Positions 34,714 through 44,475 are shown, counted from the first letter of the stretch. The stretch: 64,000 bases of DNA from CAVPXC01 sp963709505 (GCA_963709505.1 CAVPXC010000007.1:62001-126000); one strand, 5' to 3'. Notes: generated by a model not told the origin, from the sequence alone. Program-made: numbers and translations.

Positions 34714-36186
34714 CCCTCCGCATTCCCATTTTCGTCAAGATCATTACCCCGCTCGTCGCGCTCATCCTCGTGACAACCGTCGCATCGGGCGTTCTCGTCT
34801 ATCAGGAAGGCGCTCAGCGGCGGCGGGATGAGCTGGATTTGCGGCTGAGAACCATTGCGGCCGCAGCAGCCGAAAAGTTAGACACGGCTGCGCTACAAGC
34901 CATTCAGATCCCGTCTGACCGGACCAAGCCCGAATACGAAGTCGTGCGTTCGCAGCTGGTACGAGCGCGGGACGCGGGCAGCGTGGATTGGATCGGCATC
35001 TATCAACGTGAAGGCGACCGGCTGTACTATCAGGTAGACACTGACGCTACTGGCGTGGGCTATCCGTTTTTTTATGCTTCACCCGAGCACCTGGCAGCCT
35101 TCGCCGATCCGCAGCGGCCAACCGATCCAGGTCCAATACACCGACGAGTTCGGCGCCTACTATGGGTATGACGCGCCGATCATCGATACCGCTGGAGGGG
35201 AACCCCGGGTGGTCGGCGTTGTCGAGGCGGTGATCTACGGTGAAAGGCTCACCCTGTTGCAGCGCGAGACGCGCGTGCGAGTGGGAGCGATCCTGATCGG
35301 CGGTGCCATCGCCGGCGTCCTGCTGTCGTTATTGGCCATGATCTTCACCTTCAACCGCCCGATGCGGCGGCTCCAACAAGGCGCCATGGCGTTGGCAGAC
35401 GGGAATTTTGACACGACCATTGACCTGCGTTCCAACGACGAATTGGGGGACATGGCAGACACCTTCAACCAGATGTCCTCGCAGCTCAAGATACACTACG
35501 ACGAGGTGCGCCAGCGCAACACCGAGCTGGAAATGGTCTATCAGATCGCTCAGGCCATCACAGCCAGCAGCAACGACCCGATCGCCACGCTCAATACGAT
35601 CCTCGATCGAGCCCACCAGATGATTCCCTACGAAGAAGGAGAGATTTGTCTGTACGTGCCCGAGGAAAACGCGCTGCGGGTGCGAGCCTGGAAGGGCCAA
35701 ACTGGCAGCATCGACTGGCGCGAGCGCAAATACCCGTTGGGACAGGGGTTCACCGGAGGTGTCGGCCAGAGCCGCCGCAGCTTCCTGTCGGCTGATATTA
35801 CCCAGGAGCCTTCCGTGAAACCAGTCTACGGCGAGGTCGTGACAAATCCCGTACGCAGCTACGTCGGCGTGCCTCTGCTGGTCGAAGACCGGCTAGTGGG
35901 CACGATGCAAATGGTCAGCACGCAAGCTGGCCAGTTCGACGAGCACACGCGACGGCTGATGGAGACGATCGCCCTACAAGCGGCGGTAGCCATCGAGACA
36001 GCGCAGGAAGTCGAGGCGCGCGAGCACGCGCTTCAAGCCCAGATCGCCCAACTCAAGATCGAGGTGGACGAAGCCAGACGAGTGCGTCAGGTCGCCGAGA
36101 TCACAGAAACGGAGTTCTTCGCCCAACTCCAGAAGCAGGCCCAGGGGTTGAGAAGCCAAAGACGCAGCAAATACGAACTAGAGTGA
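34707..36186 (+). CDS. Membrane sensor with HAMP and GAF domains, no output domain (frameshifted)
   Basis: The order is: first membrane helix (KIITPLVALILVTTVASGVLV), extracytoplasmic sensor (Cache-like, WIGIYQREGDRLYYQVD ... YYGYDAPIID), second helix (VGAILIGGAIAGVLLSLLAM), HAMP (FNRPMRRLQQGAMALADGNF ... NDELGDMADTFNQM), GAF (about EMVYQIAQAI to AAVAIETAQ) and a coiled coil. There is no kinase, cyclase or phosphatase domain. One surplus base near 35113 breaks the sensor. No ATG/GTG/TTG starts the frame before the first helix; it opens at ATC/ATA (34707-34712), so a base error at the start is likely. GTG 34770 would cut the helix. Confidence 0.65.
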
Positions 36187-36466
36187 TTGAGAACTTCCGG
36201 GGGCCAAACGATCAGGGTGTATTCAAAACGGGTTGATTAAGCGGTGAATGACTAGCGCTGGTCGAGTAGGGTCTGGCGGCGATCTACAAATGATCAACTT
36301 CGGCACCCGCTATAGACAACTATCGATGACCGCTGCCAGATCCGTAGCGAGACCAAGCGGGTCGTACACACGAAACCCGCTTCCAAGAAGTCGCAACGAG
36401 GACAATTGCCGCGATTAATGAGAAGATGCTTCGAAAAGGTGGGTTGTGCACACCAAGATTTACCCA
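36187..36466. other. Intergenic region, nothing recognised
   Basis: About 280 bp between the sensor gene and the promoter of the rhamnose locus. I find no gene, hairpin family member or RNA. Confidence 0.5.
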
Positions 36467-36538
36467 TTGACATTAACCCCAATCCGTGATACAGTAATAT
36501 TCAGCTTTTTACAGCGTTTTCTCCAAGTTTTTACAACC
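36467..36538 (+). promoter_or_regulatory. Promoter and 11-bp-phased operator of the rhamnose locus
   Basis: TTGACA (36467-36472), 17 bp, TACAGT (36490-36495). Downstream, TTTTTACAGCG, TTTTCTCCAAG and TTTTTACAACC follow one another in 11-bp phase (36506-36538); the first and third are nearly identical. The arrangement mirrors the DeoR gene at 29152 and is probably the site for the DeoR-type regulator encoded next. Confidence 0.6.
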
Positions 36539-36638
36539 CAGTTATCCCCTCGTGCGTTCCCACCGAAGCCGATTTTGGGCTTGCTGCACCAACTCCGCCA
36601 TCGCTTACCGCAGTCACCTTCAGCGTCAAAGGCTCCCC

Positions 36639-38342
36639 ATGGAAGCTTACAAGCGCCGCCAAGCCATCCAAGCCCTGCTCAAAGACACTGGCGAGGTCGA
36701 GATCGATGACCTGGCGCAGCGCTTGGGTGTGTCCCCCAACAGTATCCGCAACGACCTCGACGCCCTGGCCGTCGAAGGCCAACTAAGCCGCGTACGCGGC
36801 GGCGCCGTCACTCTAGACGCAAACGGCTCGTCGCGTGCGGCCTTCGCCACCCGTACCAGCGTGCAACGTCGCGAAAAGGAAGCCATCGGACGTTGGGCCG
36901 CTAGCCTGGTCAAGGATGGCGATGCGATCATCCTGGACGACAGTAGCAGCGTTTTCCAATTGGCGACCAATTTGCGGGAGCGCCGCAATTTGACTGTCGT
37001 TACCGCCGGCCTCGAAGTCGCCCTCCTGCTGGCCCAAAATCCCACCAATCGGGTCATCCTCGCTGCCAACACGGTCTACTCCAATGGCACGTCCCTGATC
37101 GGCGCCCTTAACCCGGATTTGCTCAATGGGTTTTATGCCTCACGTTTCTTCATGTCCGCCGCTGGCTTCTCGCCGGAACAGGGGTTAACTGAGATCGACG
37201 GCGACGTTGCACAGCTCAAAACCCAATTACTGCGCCTTGCCAAGCTAGTGGTCGCGCTAGTGGACCACAGCAAGGTCGGCATTGTCAGCACCTTTCGCTC
37301 AGCCGGGCTGAGCCAGATCGACCTGCTGGCCACGGACGTCGGCATCGCGCCGGAGGTGTTGGCCGTGGTGCGCGTCAAAGCACCGTTTCCTGTGGTCGTC
37401 GTCGGGCCATCGTCAGTGGAGACCCTGCCGCCCATCGCTAACGGCGTCGCCCGCCGCTACCGCATCGGCTTTGGCAACCTGACCGAGCAGATGGTCTTCG
37501 CACAGCAGGTGCGGGCCAGTCTGGAAGCGGCCGCCAAATCACGAGAAAACATCGAACTATTGATCCGCGACAACCGGGCTGATCGCCAAACCGCACTGGA
37601 CAACGCCACCTGGTTCGTCGCCAACGGCGTCGACCTGGTGATCGAATATCAAATCGACGCCGAGGCCGGCAACGTGATCATGGACACCTTCCAGCGCGCC
37701 GGCATTCCAGTGATCGCCGTGGATATCCCTCTACCCGGGGCGACCTTCTTCGGCGCAGACAACTATCGCGCCGGGCGCATGGCTGGCGAGGCGCTGGGCT
37801 ACTGGATCCGGCAACATTGGGGCGGACGGCTCGACCGGGTGCTGGAGCTGCAGAGCCGCCGCGTCGGCTCGCTTGCCAACGCCAGGCTGCAGGGTCAGCT
37901 CGAGGGTCTCGCTGCAGTGCTCGGCCCCATTCCCGCCGAGCGGGTAATGGAAGTGGATAGCCCCACTATTCAAGCCGAAGCGGTACAAGCGATCGCCGGC
38001 CTGTTGCCGGGCATCCCTACCGACGAGCGCGTCGCCATCATCGCGATTAACGACGACGCCGCGCTGGGCGCATTGGCGGCCTTCGAGCGTTCTGGCCGCC
38101 TCGACCAGGTCGCTGCGGTCGGCCAGAACGCCGACTTACTGGCGCGGGCCGCCTTGCGACGTCCTGGCTTTCCCTTCGTCGGCTCCACCAGCTACAACCC
38201 CGAAACCTACGGCGAGCGGCTGCTGGACCTGGCGCAGCGCCTGTTGCGCGGCGAGCCGGTACCGCCGGCCGTCTATGTGGGCCACACGGTCGTCACCAGG
38301 CAGAACGTCGACCAACTCTACCCGGAGCGCGCCAATGCCTGA
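36639..38342 (+). CDS. DeoR regulator fused to a periplasmic-binding-protein-like sugar domain
   Basis: 567 residues. The N-terminal DeoR HTH (AIQALLKDTGEVEIDDLAQR LGVSPNSIRNDLDAL) and DeoR effector domain (LRERRNLTVVTAGLEVALLL, FFMSAAGFSPEQGLTEIDG, VVALVDHSKVGIVS) occupy about 1-240. Residues 250-567 are a substrate-binding-protein fold of the rhamnose/ribose type (RYRIGFGNLTEQ, GVDLVIEYQIDAEAGNVI, AGIPVIAVDIPLPGATFFG, FVGSTSYNPETYG) without a signal peptide. Rhizobial RhaR is a DeoR protein of ordinary length, so the fusion is unusual. It would let the regulator sense free sugar. The ATG at 36639 is preferred; the stop overlaps the rhaT start. Confidence 0.8.
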   Translation: MEAYKRRQAIQALLKDTGEVEIDDLAQRLGVSPNSIRNDLDALAVEGQLSRVRGGAVTLDANGSSRAAFATRTSVQRREKEAIGRWAASLVKDGDAIILDDSSSVFQLATNLRERRNLTVVTAGLEVALLLAQNPTNRVILAANTVYSNGTSLIGALNPDLLNGFYASRFFMSAAGFSPEQGLTEIDGDVAQLKTQLLRLAKLVVALVDHSKVGIVSTFRSAGLSQIDLLATDVGIAPEVLAVVRVKAPFPVVVVGPSSVETLPPIANGVARRYRIGFGNLTEQMVFAQQVRASLEAAAKSRENIELLIRDNRADRQTALDNATWFVANGVDLVIEYQIDAEAGNVIMDTFQRAGIPVIAVDIPLPGATFFGADNYRAGRMAGEALGYWIRQHWGGRLDRVLELQSRRVGSLANARLQGQLEGLAAVLGPIPAERVMEVDSPTIQAEAVQAIAGLLPGIPTDERVAIIAINDDAALGALAAFERSGRLDQVAAVGQNADLLARAALRRPGFPFVGSTSYNPETYGERLLDLAQRLLRGEPVPPAVYVGHTVVTRQNVDQLYPERANA

Positions 38343-39860
38343 TCCCGCTTCCTCCTCCGACCTGCGCGCGCCCATCCTGAGCGCCAAGGGCATCTGCATG
38401 GCCTTCGACAGCGTCGACGTCCTCAAGAACGTCAGCCTGGACCTGTATCCCGGCGAGGTGCACGCACTGGTGGGCGAAAACGGCGCGGGCAAGTCGACGC
38501 TGGTCAAGATCATGGCCGGAATCTACCGGCCGCGGCAGGGCCACATCGAAATGAATGGCCAGCCGGTGGTCGTGCCCAGCCCGCACGAAGCCACGGCTAT
38601 GGGCATCGCCCTAATCCACCAGGAGCCGCTGGCCTTCCCCGACCTGACTGTCGCCGAAAATATCTTTGCCGGCTCGGAGCCAGTGCGCGGCCGCGGTCTA
38701 CTGGATTGGCCCACCATCTACCGGCGCTCCGCCGAAACGCTGGACTCGCTTGGCCTGCGCCTGAACCCCAAGACCAAGATGCGCGGCCTGTCCGTGGCCG
38801 ACCAGCAGATGGTGGACATGGCCGCCGCCCTGTCGCAGAACGCCCGCGTGCTATTGATGGATGAACCGACGGCCGCCTTGACGCCCAACGAGGTGGAGCG
38901 GCTTTTTGCGATCATTCGCCGGCTACGCGACCAGGGCGTGGCACTGGCATTCATCAGCCACCGGCTGGAGGAGGTCACGGCCATCTCCGACCGGCTGACG
39001 GTGATGCGCGACGGCGAGGTGGTGGGCGAACGCAATCCCAAGACCACCACTCACGACGAGACCATCCGGTTGATGGTCGGCCGGCCCTTGCAAGCGTTGT
39101 TCGAAAAGCCGGAGGGCCAGGAGATCGGCGCCATCGTCGTGGAGGCGCAGCATTTGACCCGTTCCGGCCACTTCGAGGATGTCTCTTTTGCGCTGCGCTC
39201 CGGCGAGATCGTCGGGTTGGCCGGGCTGGTAGGCGCAGGCCGCAGTGACGTAGCCCAGGCGCTCTTCGGCATCGCCCGCGCCGAAAGCGGCGCCGTGCTC
39301 ATCGACGGCAAGCCCATCCTCTTCCGCAGCCCCGCGAGGCCATGGCGCACGGCCTGGCCTACGTGCCGGAGGATCGACAGCACCAGGGCCTGTTGATGCC
39401 GATGAGCGTCACCAAGAACATGACTCTGCCGCTGCTGCCGCAACTGGCCCAGCTTGGCTGGTTGCGCGATCGCCGCGAACGATCGGCATCGCAGGACTAC
39501 GTCGAGCGGCTGCGCATCATCCTCCGCCAGGTCGAACAGCCGGTGTCCGAGCTGTCCGGCGGCAACCAACAAAAGGTCGTCCTCTCCAAGTGGCTGATGA
39601 CCAAGCCGCGCATCATCATCCTCGACGAGCCGACGCGCGGCATTGACGTGGGCGCCAAGGCCGAGGTGCACCGGCTGATGGGTGCGCTGGCCGTCCAGGG
39701 TATCGCCATCCTGATGATCTCGTCGGAGCTGCCCGAGGTCCTGGCCATGAGCGACCGGGTGCTGGTGATGCGCGAGGGCCGGCTGGTGGCCGAGCTGGAC
39801 CGAGACGAGTTGACTGCCGAGCGGGTCATGGCGGCGGCGACGGGACAAGAAGTGAGATAG
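38335..39860 (+). CDS. rhaT: Rhamnose ABC transporter ATPase, double-domain (frameshifted)
   Basis: Sugar-importer ATPase of the RbsA/RhaT type with two nucleotide-binding domains. The first has GENGAGKST, LSVADQQMVDMAAALSQ and LLMDEPTAAL. The second has the degenerate Walker A GLVGAGRSDV, LSGGNQQKVVLSKWL and IILDEPTRGIDVGAK. One C is missing from the run at 39330-39333 (SPREAMAHG expected); with it the protein is about 509 residues. ATG 38335 overlaps the regulator's stop (ATGCCTGA). It works with the two permeases and RhaS that follow. Confidence 0.85.
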
Positions 39861-39970
39861 TAGCGAAGTGAGATAGTGCGGTAGTACACCCTAAGGTCAT
39901 GCCCGCGGTCATTCCGCGAAAACGGGAATAGCGGGCATACGGATCGGTGCGGCAGTGAGGTAATGACGGC

Positions 39971-40981
39971 ATGACGGTCCGAACGACTGCATTGACAACA
40001 CCACAGGAAGGATGGGTCTCACGCCTACTGCGCGTGCGCGAGGTCGGGACACTGTTGTTGCTCCTGATCGTGGTGTTCGGCACCTGGGCGATCGAGCCAC
40101 GCTATCTTAGCGAGCTGAGCGTGCGCAGCATCCTGCTCTGGATCCCGCTCTTGGCCATCATTGGCATGGGCGAGATGACTGTGATCATCATCCGCGGCAT
40201 CGACGTATCGGTCGGCTCGATCGTGGGCTTTGCCGGCCTGATGGTGGGTCTGCTGTTTCGGGACGCGCCGCAGATCCCCCTGTTCGTCAGTGTGTTGCTC
40301 AGCATCCTGATCGGGCTGCTGTTGGGCAGCATCAACGGCGTCTTGATCGCCTGGGTCAGAGTGCCTGCGGTGATCGTCACACTGGGTACCCTTAGCGTGT
40401 ATCGCGGACTGACCTTTCTAATCACCCAGGGCAGCCAAATCGATGGCAATTACATTCCCAAGGCGCTGATACGTTGGTCGCAAGTGGGTCCGTTCGGCAT
40501 CCGGCTGGTGCCTTGGGTCGTAATCATCGTGCTGGTCATTGCCGTGGGAACTTGGATCTTGCTCAAGTACACCCGGCTGGGCCGCCACATTTACGCACTG
40601 GGTAGCAATCCGGAAGCCGCCCGCCTGCGCGGCATTCCCGTAGAGCGCGTCACCTTCTTCTGCTACGCGTTCACGGGCGCACTGGCAGGCTTTGCCGGTC
40701 TGCTGTATGCTTCCCGCTTTGGCTTTCTCAACCCCGGCCAGACCGGGGTCGGATTGGAGCTGACGGTCATCGCCGCGGTGGTTATCGGCGGCGTCAACGT
40801 GTTTGGCGGATCGGGCAGCGTACCGGGCGTGCTATTGGGCTGCCTGCTGCTGGGCGCGATTAACGTGTCACTGGCGGTGCTGGGCATCGCCGGCACCTGG
40901 CAGCTGGCCGTTTACGGCCTCGTGATCCTGATTGCCGTCGTGGCCGACAGCTTGCTGCAGCGGCAGTTACAGCGGGTGTAA
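39971..40981 (+). CDS. rhaP: Rhamnose ABC transporter permease
   Basis: 336 residues, about nine to ten membrane helices, of the RbsC/RhaP family. Typical features are EMTVIIIRGIDVSVGSIVGF, NGVLIAWVRVPAVIVTLGTL, the cytoplasmic LGRHIYALGSNPEAARLRGI coupling loop and IGGVNVFGGSGSVPGVLLG. It pairs with the similar permease at 41096 to form the membrane channel. Assignment as rhaP rather than rhaQ is by gene order only. Confidence 0.8.
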   Translation: MTVRTTALTTPQEGWVSRLLRVREVGTLLLLLIVVFGTWAIEPRYLSELSVRSILLWIPLLAIIGMGEMTVIIIRGIDVSVGSIVGFAGLMVGLLFRDAPQIPLFVSVLLSILIGLLLGSINGVLIAWVRVPAVIVTLGTLSVYRGLTFLITQGSQIDGNYIPKALIRWSQVGPFGIRLVPWVVIIVLVIAVGTWILLKYTRLGRHIYALGSNPEAARLRGIPVERVTFFCYAFTGALAGFAGLLYASRFGFLNPGQTGVGLELTVIAAVVIGGVNVFGGSGSVPGVLLGCLLLGAINVSLAVLGIAGTWQLAVYGLVILIAVVADSLLQRQLQRV

Positions 40982-40992
40982 ATTCCTCCCTC

Positions 40993-41077
40993 GACCTCCG
41001 AGGTCTTCGGAGACCTCGGAGGTCTGAAATGGCGTAACGTCCCTAGACCTCCGAGGTCTCGGAAGACCTCGGAGGTC
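40993..41077. repeat. Pair of 32-bp hairpin repeats
   Basis: 40993-41024 and 41046-41077. Both have stem GACCTCCGAGGTCT with perfect complement and TCGG or CGGA loops. They lie between the two permease genes. Confidence 0.9.
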
Positions 41078-41095
41078 AAAAGAAGGTCGACAAGC

Positions 41096-42112
41096 ATGAC
41101 AACCAGCCAAATCCCTAAAGACAAGGACATGCCGGCTGTCAGTGGCCGGTCGTTGGGCGACCGGCTCCGGCCTTATCTGCCCGAGATCGTGGTGACCGTG
41201 CTGCTGGCACTGGCGTTTATCGCCGGCAGCCTGCTTTCGCCGTTCTTTCTCGACACGCAGTTCCTCTTCCGAGAGGCTATGCTCTACATGGAGATCGGCA
41301 TCCTGGCGCTGGGAGCGACTCTCGTCATCATCAGCGGCAATCTCGACCTATCGTCGGCCGCCAATCTGGCGATGGTCGCCGGCGTTACGGCCTATCTACA
41401 CGCCAAGCTGGGCGTGCCCTTTGCGTTGTGTATCCCCTTGGGTTTGTTGCTGGGTGCATTGGGAGGCGCGTTCAACGGCCTGCTGGTGGCCTACCTCGGC
41501 CTGCCTTCGCTGGTGGTGACGCTGGGTACTTTGGCTCTCTACCGCGGTATCGCACAAGTCTTGTTAGGCGACTACTCGATCCAGGATATGCCCAAGTGGT
41601 TCTTCGGCCTTGACCGATACACGTTGGCCGGCACGCCGATCCCGGTGCCTTTCGTGATCTTCCTGGTTCTTGCGCTGATTTGCGCGTTGCTCTTGCACAA
41701 GACCGTCTTTGGCCGCTGGATCTACTCGCTGGGCACCAACGAGCGCGCGGCCTACTTTTCGGGTGTGCCCGTCAAGCGGGTCAAGCTATTGGTCTTTACG
41801 CTTGCCGGCTTCCTGGCCGGACTGGCCGCCTTGATGCTGAACTCGCGACTGATGGTAGCGCGCTACGATCACGCCCGCGGCTGGGAATTGGATGCCATTA
41901 CCGCTGTGGTATTGGGCGGAACGAGCATCGCCGGCGGTCGTGGGAGCATCTACGGCACGGCGGTGGCGCTCTTCCTGATAGCTGTGCTGCGCACGGCCAT
42001 GGGCGTTGCCAACGTCAAGGTCGAGGCCCAGCTTACCGTCATTGGCACGCTACTCATTGTCGCCGTGATCTTATCTGACGTGCTGGGACGCCGTCGCCGT
42101 CCCAGGTCATGA
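41096..42112 (+). CDS. rhaQ: Rhamnose ABC transporter permease
   Basis: 338 residues of the same permease family: GATLVIISGNLDLSSAANLA, NGLLVAYLGLPSLVVTLGTL, the coupling loop FGRWIYSLGTNERAAYFSGV and LGGTSIAGGRGSIYGT. With the upstream permease it gives the heterodimer seen in rhizobial rha operons. The two-hairpin repeat 5' of it and the weak spacing suggest partial uncoupling from rhaP. Confidence 0.8.
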   Translation: MTTSQIPKDKDMPAVSGRSLGDRLRPYLPEIVVTVLLALAFIAGSLLSPFFLDTQFLFREAMLYMEIGILALGATLVIISGNLDLSSAANLAMVAGVTAYLHAKLGVPFALCIPLGLLLGALGGAFNGLLVAYLGLPSLVVTLGTLALYRGIAQVLLGDYSIQDMPKWFFGLDRYTLAGTPIPVPFVIFLVLALICALLLHKTVFGRWIYSLGTNERAAYFSGVPVKRVKLLVFTLAGFLAGLAALMLNSRLMVARYDHARGWELDAITAVVLGGTSIAGGRGSIYGTAVALFLIAVLRTAMGVANVKVEAQLTVIGTLLIVAVILSDVLGRRRRPRS

Positions 42113-42174
42113 TCGCGCATGTGAAAGGAGGCGAACTGAACAAGAAATCGTAACTGCTCAATCCGGCGTCTGAG

Positions 42175-42206
42175 CCGATATGCAACCCATCCGATATGCA
42201 ACCCAT
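42175..42206. repeat. 16-bp perfect tandem duplication
   Basis: CCGATATGCAACCCAT twice (42175-42190, 42191-42206), immediately upstream of the rhaS ribosome site. Confidence 0.85.
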
Positions 42207-42222
42207 CCAAAGGAGGATGAAC

Positions 42223-43314
42223 ATGCACACCCGACGGTTTGTTGGTTTGAGCCTGCTGCTCGTCTTTGTCATGCTGATCGCTGCCTGTGTGGCGCCCACA
42301 CCGGCGCCCGCCCCTGCGCCAGCCGAGCCCGCGCCGGCCGGCGGCGAAGCGGCCAAGCCGCTCAAGATCGCCTATATCCCGCAGAACACCGGTAACCCCT
42401 ACTTCGAACGCATCAACACCGGCTTCCAGGAGACCTGCAAGGAGCTCGGCTGCGAGGTGGAGTTTACAGCACCTGCCACCGCAGAAGCCACCGCACAGAT
42501 CCCCTTCATCCAGCAACAAGTGCAGCGCGGCATCGACGTTCTGGCCATACAGGCCAACAGTGTCGACGCGCTCAACTCGATCCTCGACGAGGTGCGATCC
42601 AAGGGCGTATTGGTTATCGCAACCAACGCCGACATCACCGGCAACGAATCGCACCGCGATGCAGCGGTGCTGGCCGTGAACTTCGACAACGTCGGCAAGC
42701 AGATGCTCGACACGATGTACGACCAGATCGGTGGCAAAGGCAAGTTTGCGATCATCAGCGCTACCACCGATGCACCGGCCCAGAAGAAATTCCTCGAGGA
42801 GCCAGGCGGCGTCAAGGACTTGCTCAAGACCGACCCCAAGTACAAGGATCTGGAGTTGGTAGACCTGGTCTACGGCGACGACGTGCCCCAGAAGAGCCTG
42901 ACCGAGTGCGAAAGCCTCCTGGCCAAGTATCCTGATCTGGACGCGATCATGGCCCCAACCACCGTGGCCGTAGCCGCGGCGGCGCAATGCGTCGAGTTGG
43001 CCGGCGTCTATCCTGGCGGACCCAATGCCAAGGACGGCGGCGTGACAGTTTACGGTCTGGGTACACCGCTTCAGATGGCGCCCTTCCTCAAATCAGGCGT
43101 CGTCAAGGGTGTCGACCTGTGGGACCCGGCCAACATGGGTATCACAACCGTCTACCTGGCCAAGGGCTTGAAGGACGGCACGATCAAGCTGGGCGAAGGA
43201 AACACCTTCGAGGTGCCTGGCATCGGCACGATGACTTTCGGCCCGGACAATCTGGTGATCGTCGGCCCGTTCCAAACGTTCACCAAGGACAACGTGGATC
43301 AGTTCCAGTTCTAA
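42223..43314 (+). CDS. rhaS: Rhamnose-binding lipoprotein of the ABC transporter
   Basis: Solute receptor. The lipoprotein signal ends in lipobox IAAC, followed by an Ala/Pro spacer and a Peripla_BP_4 fold (LKIAYIPQNTGNPYFERINT, GIDVLAIQANSVDALNSILD, KGVLVIATNADIT, LDAIMAPTTVAVAAAAQ, GVDLWDPANMG). The last motif is characteristic of RhaS. The ATG at 42223 is chosen because AGGAGG lies 6 bp upstream; an ATG at 42217 overlaps that site. Confidence 0.85.
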   Translation: MHTRRFVGLSLLLVFVMLIAACVAPTPAPAPAPAEPAPAGGEAAKPLKIAYIPQNTGNPYFERINTGFQETCKELGCEVEFTAPATAEATAQIPFIQQQVQRGIDVLAIQANSVDALNSILDEVRSKGVLVIATNADITGNESHRDAAVLAVNFDNVGKQMLDTMYDQIGGKGKFAIISATTDAPAQKKFLEEPGGVKDLLKTDPKYKDLELVDLVYGDDVPQKSLTECESLLAKYPDLDAIMAPTTVAVAAAAQCVELAGVYPGGPNAKDGGVTVYGLGTPLQMAPFLKSGVVKGVDLWDPANMGITTVYLAKGLKDGTIKLGEGNTFEVPGIGTMTFGPDNLVIVGPFQTFTKDNVDQFQF

Positions 43315-43343
43315 GCTCGCCTCTCCTCCCCCCTTCCCCGTGT

Positions 43344-43373
43344 CTCCCCTCCCTCGCGCCTGAGGGAGGGGAG
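43344..43373 (+). terminator. Hairpin after rhaS
   Basis: Perfect 12-bp stem CTCCCCTCCCTC / GAGGGAGGGGAG with a GCGCCT loop, 30 bp after the rhaS stop. There is no T-run, so it may act as attenuator or RNA-stability element. Confidence 0.5.
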
Positions 43374-43513
43374 CGTGAGAAGTGAGGAACGATAAATGCG
43401 GAGTGCGGAATGCGGAAGGATTCTTCACGCACACCAGATCTCGTTTGCCGTCGTGCCGCACATCCGCATTCATCACTCATCGCTCTGTATTTATCACTTG
43501 GAAAGAACCTGAT

Positions 43514-44353
43514 ATGCCTTTTGCGCACGTGAATGGTATCGATCTCCACTACGAGATCGCCGATTTTACCCGGCCTTGGGAGGGTGAGCCGCAAACACTA
43601 GTGTTTCTTCATGGCCTGCACGGCCATCTGCAGTGGTGGCGTTGGTACCAGATGGCGCACTTTGCGCAGTATTTTCGCGTCCTTGCCGTGGACCAGCGTG
43701 GCCATGGCCGGTCCTTCAAGCCGGCAGGGCCCTATTCCATCGAGGTCATGGCCGACGACCTGTTTCACCTCCTGCGGCTGCTCGATATCGAGCAGGTCCA
43801 CCTGTGCGGCGCCTCGATGGGCGGTATGGTCTCGTTGCAGTTCGCCCTGGCATACCCCGAGCGGGTACGCAGCATCGTGCTCGTAGATTCCTACCCGTAC
43901 ACCCCCAAGGTTATTCAGGATGCAATTGAAACCTGGATTGTAGACACGGAAACCAGGGGATACGCGAAAGTCATGGAAACGTTTAACCAGGACTATGCCG
44001 CAGCCTTGTTTTCTCCGGCGTTCTGGGCTGCACACCCCGAATTTCCCGCTTACGATACCCAACTCGCACTGGCCAATATCATGCCCGATGCCGCGTTCAT
44101 CGGCTGCTGCCGGGCCATCCAGCAATTCACCGTGATCAACCGTCTCGGACAGATCTCCGTGCCGGCGCTGATCGTGACCTCCAACGAAGGTATGGCTTAC
44201 GAAGAGAGCCTGCGCATGCATCGCCTGTTGCCCAAGTCCCAACTCTGGGCGCCGCCAAACGTGGGCCATAGCCCGCATGTGGAGATTCCTGAGGAATTCA
44301 ACCGGCGGGTCTTGGAGTTCTTGCGTGGGTATCTTCTCAATAATCCGGGGTAG
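43514..44353 (+). CDS. Alpha/beta hydrolase
   Basis: 279 residues with the alpha/beta hydrolase order: oxyanion region VFLHGLHG, DQRGHGRS, nucleophile elbow GASMGG (Ser), an acid in the VTSNEG region and His in NVGHSPHVEIPEEF. The substrate is unknown; in a sugar operon a lactonase or esterase role is possible. The last residues (RGYLLNNPG) and the stop are encoded by a 96-bp palindromic element that begins at 44328, so the natural C-terminus may have been replaced. Confidence 0.8.
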   Translation: MPFAHVNGIDLHYEIADFTRPWEGEPQTLVFLHGLHGHLQWWRWYQMAHFAQYFRVLAVDQRGHGRSFKPAGPYSIEVMADDLFHLLRLLDIEQVHLCGASMGGMVSLQFALAYPERVRSIVLVDSYPYTPKVIQDAIETWIVDTETRGYAKVMETFNQDYAAALFSPAFWAAHPEFPAYDTQLALANIMPDAAFIGCCRAIQQFTVINRLGQISVPALIVTSNEGMAYEESLRMHRLLPKSQLWAPPNVGHSPHVEIPEEFNRRVLEFLRGYLLNNPG

Positions 44354-44423
44354 GGGCATGGCCTTGCGCCTGCCCACAGGGGGCGACCCCAAGGGCATGG
44401 CCCCTACAAATCGAGAAGATACC
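44328..44423. repeat. 96-bp palindromic element (GGTATCTTCTC ends)
   Basis: The left end GGTATCTTCTCAATAATC and right end AAATCGAGAAGATACC are inverted. Inner arms contain GTAGGGGCATGG and CCATGGGCCCC-like sequence. Relative of 31950-32079. It supplies the 3' end of the hydrolase gene. Confidence 0.8.
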
Positions 44424-44475
44424 TGCGTCGTGTTGAAGTAGACAAGGAAACAAGAGAGAAGGAGGCAGTTGCAAG

